Positions 56,301 through 60,799 of a stretch of DNA of 60,799 nt are shown one piece after another (the stretch's first letter is position 1; the number at the start of each line of letters is the position of its first letter). This DNA comes from Lingula anatina (Eukaryota; Brachiopoda; Lingulata; Lingulida; Lingulidae). The notes under the pieces were generated by a model. The model was not told the origin of the DNA. It saw nothing but the letters and a program-made list of their open reading frames with translations, and made no database searches. The DNA lies in contig NW_019775392.1 of assembly GCF_001039355.2 (NCBI RefSeq), positions 262,998 to 323,796 on the forward strand, read 5' to 3'. Both the position numbers and the translations under genes were made by a program.

Positions 56301-58928
56301 ACCAAAAGAACTGTAAATACCACTTAAATTTTAAAGCAAAATGGGTTAAAAATCTGTTTTATTTGCAGAAAAAATTAAAGCTAAAGCTAAAACTAGTGAA
56401 TCATGCCCCTTGCTCTAAAAACACTAATATTCTCAGATTTAATCTCTCTCTCTTCTAAGTGCAGATATCTTACAGGCTACAGTTCTTTACGTTCAGCTGT
56501 AGTTGAACAGCCCCAAAATATGGATATCAGCTGCCGTCTCCTGCCTTAGTTATTCTCAGTCAGTCAGCAAAAATCGATAAAATGACTCCAGAATAAAGAT
56601 TACTTTCCCCTAAGATGGAGAAATTTACCAGGCAGCATATATTGGTTTACACTATTTTAGGCTGCCTCGCAAGTGAAACGTGCTAGATAAGGCCAAGATG
56701 TTCTTTTTCTTTTTTGTTTACTGATGCATACTAGTACTTTAAGTTCAAACCTCATTCTTATACTCATGATAAATAAATAAATAGAGAATATGAATAGATA
56801 AAAAAAAAGAAAATGAAACTCAGTTATTTTGATTCCAAGTCTCTCTGGATTGTAACCTCAGGCAATAATTCATGCTGGGGTTTACGGTTTTGAAACTGCC
56901 TTTATAAAAGGCAGATACAGTTTCTGGACTTCAAAAACCGAAACCTCAGTAGGTACCAGTCGCAGGCTGGCACGAGGGGAGTTTAGGCATCCTGTCTCAA
57001 TTATTTACAACAACAACCCCTTGAAACAAAGAGAGAAACCAGATATTGGAAGGGAGTTCATATGCACTTCAAACTCCTGCCCTGAACTCTTATGCTCTAA
57101 ATGCAATTAATTACATCTGAATATTTTTCTCAGTTGTATAGAGGTTTTCATCTGAATATTGATTCCATTTGTACAAAGACCAAAGTTCAGTGTGGAAATT
57201 GCCTCTCTTTTTCTTCCATTTCTGTATGGTAACAAAATCCAAACTAAACACCACAGTAATAAGCACTGGATAAAAAAATATTGGCAAAAATTATATTTAC
57301 AATTCCAGTCCAAATTATTCTTTTGTTCAAAGTCCTCATAGGACTGAGCAAACAAGAAAACCCAATCATGTGATATTATATTCATTTTCTGGAGAGACTG
57401 ACTCATTTTTCAAAGTAAATGGAAGAAAGAATCTGTATATGATAGGACAAGTAGGCTGTGTAGGCATGGAGCAGCAACATAGCAGGTGGAGTGGCAGCAG
57501 ATGGCTAGAACAAGACTGCATAACAACCCAAGAGGACCGGTTCATATAATCTTAGATTAACCCTTTGCAGTCGTTTCCTTTTCCAGGACACCTGACCTTA
57601 ACCTTTCTCCCCCCCCCCCCACCCCCCCATCCCAAACCAATGCCCATTAGTGATATCCACAATATTTTGTTAATTTGCGTCAAAACTGCCCAAAAGAAAA
57701 TGACAAAGACTGGTGGATTTTTATTTAACCTGAAATTGCACAAAGAATACAATTTCATGCCCAGAAAAATAAAAAGCATCAGTTCTTGCCAAATGTGTCT
57801 GTTTTTTTCCCCTTCCTTTTTTCACGAGTTAAGAAATTAATTACATCATATAAATGTGCAACTCAAATATCTAACCAACCTCTTTAGATACACTAGGGGT
57901 CTTTTGTGGGCACTATTTTGCACCGTATTTTGATTTTATTATTTTAAAAACTACAAGAGAACTTCAGACCCCAATAAAACCCTGAAACCCCAGACACCAT
58001 CAAAGACTTTCTTGACATGTCTCATCGTCTATGAGCAAAAAAAAAAAAAAAAAAAAAAGATTTCAATTTCAACCATTGTCAACTATTACGAGTAAAGTTC
58101 ACAGTTCTTGTTACTATGTCAATATCGTAAGGTGTGTTGTGGTAAGATCTCTCTTTTGTTATCGCACTGTAAACTAACTGCCGCCCCCAGCTTGTTAAAT
58201 TAAGGCAGCTGTTATCCGAGCCACGGTCTCTTTCTCAGCCACAGGATACAAATTTCATTTGCCTTTTTGCCCCCAACTTGCTCACCATGACTTTCATATA
58301 TAGCGAAACTAGGTCAAGGGAATTTTTGCTGCATATAATCTGATGAAAATATTATGATATTACCTGATTGAATCTGATAAAAATTTGATATAGCCAGAAA
58401 AAAATGATTAAATGCTGGCATTCTATGTAACTGTTTGGTACTGCTTTGATAATAAGAAAGATTGGTCTCCAAGGAGTAAAGTGAAGCACAAACCACAGGA
58501 CCTTTTTTTTTTGATGGATGAAATACTGCTTGAGAAATTGTTTTCCTGCCATGAAAATATATAATTTCATACGCAAATCTTGTTGTTAACATTTCTTTTT
58601 CACATGCATTCTTCCAATCACATATTTCTTTCTCTCTAAACTGACAATATACCAACATCTAACTTTTAATAAAATGTTTGCTTTATTAAAAAAAACTTCT
58701 AAAATTCCAAGGTCTACTTTTTTTTCCAATTCAACAAACATGATAATTTTGTGCCATATAAAGCTATACAAAACAGGCATCATATTTCAGTGAAACGGAC
58801 TGTTATTAATGGATCTTGGGTCTTAATAGATTTCAATTATGGTTGGTGAATGGTCTAAAACATTCACCAAACTTACAGGCGTATAGTAAAAACTTTTAAA
58901 GAAATATTTTGAAATACATAAATCTGGC

Positions 58929-59065
58929 ATGACTAAATTAGGTGACAAACTTTTCCAAATTATCAAGTTTGACAAAATTTTTAAAGTGAAAAAAAAAAAA
59001 AAAAAATTGGCAAAGAATTGTTTTCCAACAAAATTTTCAAGACAGACTGAATTTTCAGGTTTTTA
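58929..59065. repeat. dispersed repeat, partner of 7359-7530
   Basis: Shares TTAGGTGACAAACTTTTCC and flanking AAATTTT words with the copy in the 3' UTR region. It is interrupted by an A run. Confidence 0.6.
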
Positions 59066-59263
59066 TCGTCAGTGTGTTTGTAGAAAAGGCCACTGGTTTG
59101 TAAGAAGAGTGTACTGACCCAGACTTGCCCTCTACTGGGCATATAGGCAGGCAACCAGCTGAATGAGGGGCCGTAGCAATAGCAATAGCAATAGTCTGAA
59201 TGTTCAATAGTCACTGTAGAACCCTCAGACCAATGAATCCTCGATTAAAAACAGATGAAAATG

Positions 59264-59426
59264 CAGGCCCGTAGCCAGCAATTTCAAAAGGGGGGTTCTT
59301 TTTCTGAAAAAGTGGACCTTTTCCCATAAAAACTTCATGTACCTAGATCAAATTTTACCCAGAGTGGACTTTTTCCCAGCAAAGGGGCTGTTCTTTTGAC
59401 CCCCCCCCCTCCCTGGCTACGGCCTG
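59264..59426. mobile_element. MITE family 5 with GTAGCCAG-type ends
   Basis: 163 bp. CAGGCCCGTAGCCAG and CTGGCTACGGCCTG are terminal inverted repeats, flanked by AAATG on both sides (59259-59263 and 59427-59431). The C run near the right end and the G run near the left are also inverted counterparts. Confidence 0.92.
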
Positions 59427-60662
59427 AAATGTTATTCATTCTTTCTTTCTTTACAGGAACATACGGGCCCGACAACAGTGAAATAAAAACATTAACAAAG
59501 TGTGCCTTGAAAAACGTGTGAAGGTTGCTAAAATTTTATTTCAAATTTACAGATTTTTTATGGAAACTCTAGCAGGCCTTTAGCAAGCTGGATAATGCAA
59601 TTTGTCAGACTTTTACAGTTGAACTGCCTCAAAAAGAGATTTTGGCAGCCAGTGAGGAGTGACCCAGACGGTGATCTCTGACCAGAGAGGTCAACTGACC
59701 ACAGCTATGACCACAAGATGGGCTTGGCTGGATAGACGATATATATTAATCTCTATATGAAGGACTCTCACACTGCCCACTAAGTAGAAGATAAGATAAT
59801 ATTGTGTTTAATTCATTTGCTCTGTACATGCTCCTTTCCATTGGCAATTCTTGGAAAACACCTAAAACTTTAGATGGTTTAATTAGTCTATAACCTCCAA
59901 TTTTCTTTTTTACAGTATTTGTTTGTAAGATACTTTAGTATTTTTTGTAAGGAACTTTGATGGAGAAAAGTCCATTCCCTACAATTTTTTTCTTTTTTTA
60001 TGAAGAGATTATAAAATATAATTTGTGAGTTTTCAAGTATCTTTGTTGGAGTATGGTGAATAAGTACTTATAAGTACTGACCGTGTACATATAATAATTC
60101 TTACAGCAGAAAACAAGAAACCAAACTAAGGAATGAAACTACACGACCATGTATTAGACCTCAGCAGCTGATCAAGGTGAACCTAAAACAAGAGTTAAAA
60201 TTGCTCCTTACAAAGTTCACTTCCTGGTACACAATACCCATATCAGTCTCCCGTCATGTGGGACGCAAAGACAGCCATTACCATGGCAAACGTTCTGATA
60301 AGTTGTCTCCCAGGATCAAGTGCATGACACGCATTTTCTCTCCTTTTGTTCTGACGGAAGAAAAAAATGATTGATAAAGGGGTTTTACAGTGAACAGAAG
60401 GTTTGTAAGACCATTATTATTATCATTATTATTATCATACTGCTGGCTATACTACACCCTCAGTTTAATAAGCAGACCCTTTTTAGAACTATGTTTAACA
60501 CTATAAACTTGTTTTGTAATACCATAGACAGATAGGATTTTAATAACTAATGCAGGTGCTCTGTGGTTGATGATTTCGACATCCTTTATCAAACAACATA
60601 ACAGACAAGCCCCCTTTAGTACACGGTGACAACAAAAACCTCCCAAAAAAACATTCACAATG

Positions 60663-60768
60663 AAAACCAAGTAAAGAAAAAAATACCATCTATAACAAAA
60701 ACCAATGAAGAAAAAAGATACCATTTATAACAAAAACCAAGTGAAGAAAAAAATACCATCCATTACAA
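60663..60768. repeat. 35-bp tandem repeat, three copies
   Basis: Units beginning near 60663, 60698 and 60733 contain AAAACCAAGT, GAAGAAAAAAATACCAT and ATAACAA. The array nearly reaches the window end and may continue. Confidence 0.85.
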
Positions 60769-60799
60769 AACACACAAAGAATTAAAAAAAAAACATCCA

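Larger units (their letters stand above)
51575..60799. other. upstream DNA: intron 1 and/or 5' flank of the ANKRD11-like gene
   Basis: No coding exon, CpG-rich promoter or first exon was recognised. It holds family 2 MITEs (52748, about 53068), a dispersed repeat (58929), a GGCCGTAGCCAG-type MITE (59264), poly(A) runs, a C-rich tract (57609-57629) and a 35-bp tandem repeat at the right end. A POU-type octamer (ATGCAAAT) lies near 54894 in repeat-free DNA. Confidence 0.6.

Overview
This is eukaryotic, intron-rich DNA from an animal. It is AT-rich, with canonical GT-AG introns, long introns, dinucleotide microsatellites and many short inverted-repeat transposons (MITEs). The protein content and repeat style suggest a marine invertebrate, possibly a lophotrochozoan such as a mollusc, brachiopod or annelid. 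That placement is an inference, and no marker in the window fixes the taxon. There are two assembly gaps: a single N at 4270 and a 25-N run at 32790-32814.

Two protein-coding genes are supported, both on the minus strand. (1) A gene for an ANKRD11/ANKRD12-type ankyrin-repeat chromatin cofactor spans 51478 down to 7785. I assembled 14 coding exons by matching splice sites, intron phases and homology; they give 1343 residues, or 1320 if one 23-residue cassette is skipped. Its N-terminal part carries the family segment PLSERQQMALLMQMTAE and three to four ankyrin repeats. One 2.24-kb exon encodes a low-complexity Ser/Lys/Gln-rich middle. Seven small exons (six without the cassette) encode the conserved C-terminal domain ending VNDDFDLLPA. 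(2) A class A (rhodopsin-like) GPCR of 376 residues, with a coding region in one exon at 1583-2713, lies about 5 kb downstream of the first gene's stop codon. Its ligand is unknown.

Layout from left to right: 1-1582 intergenic; 1583-2713 GPCR; 2714-7784 intergenic DNA plus the ANKRD11-like 3' UTR; 7785-18142 C-terminal and middle exons; 18421-27094 ankyrin exons; 35271-35367 a small exon between introns of 8 and 16 kb; 51425-51574 the exon with the start codon; 51575-60799 upstream DNA in which I could not find a first exon or promoter.

Most structure beyond the genes is mobile-element debris and local duplication. There are at least six short inverted-repeat families. One is Harbinger-like with TTA/TAA target duplications, and its copies at 29851 and 41056 are 214/215 identical in opposite orientation on either side of a single exon. 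One element is nested inside another with a 5-bp target duplication. Two tandem duplications captured exon 3' ends together with their 5' splice sites. I found no tRNA, rRNA, CRISPR or operon-like features and no convincing new multi-gene system. The most testable biology is splicing regulation of the ANKRD11-like gene: a GC-donor cassette exon next to a (UG)n tract, and inverted repeats flanking an exon.
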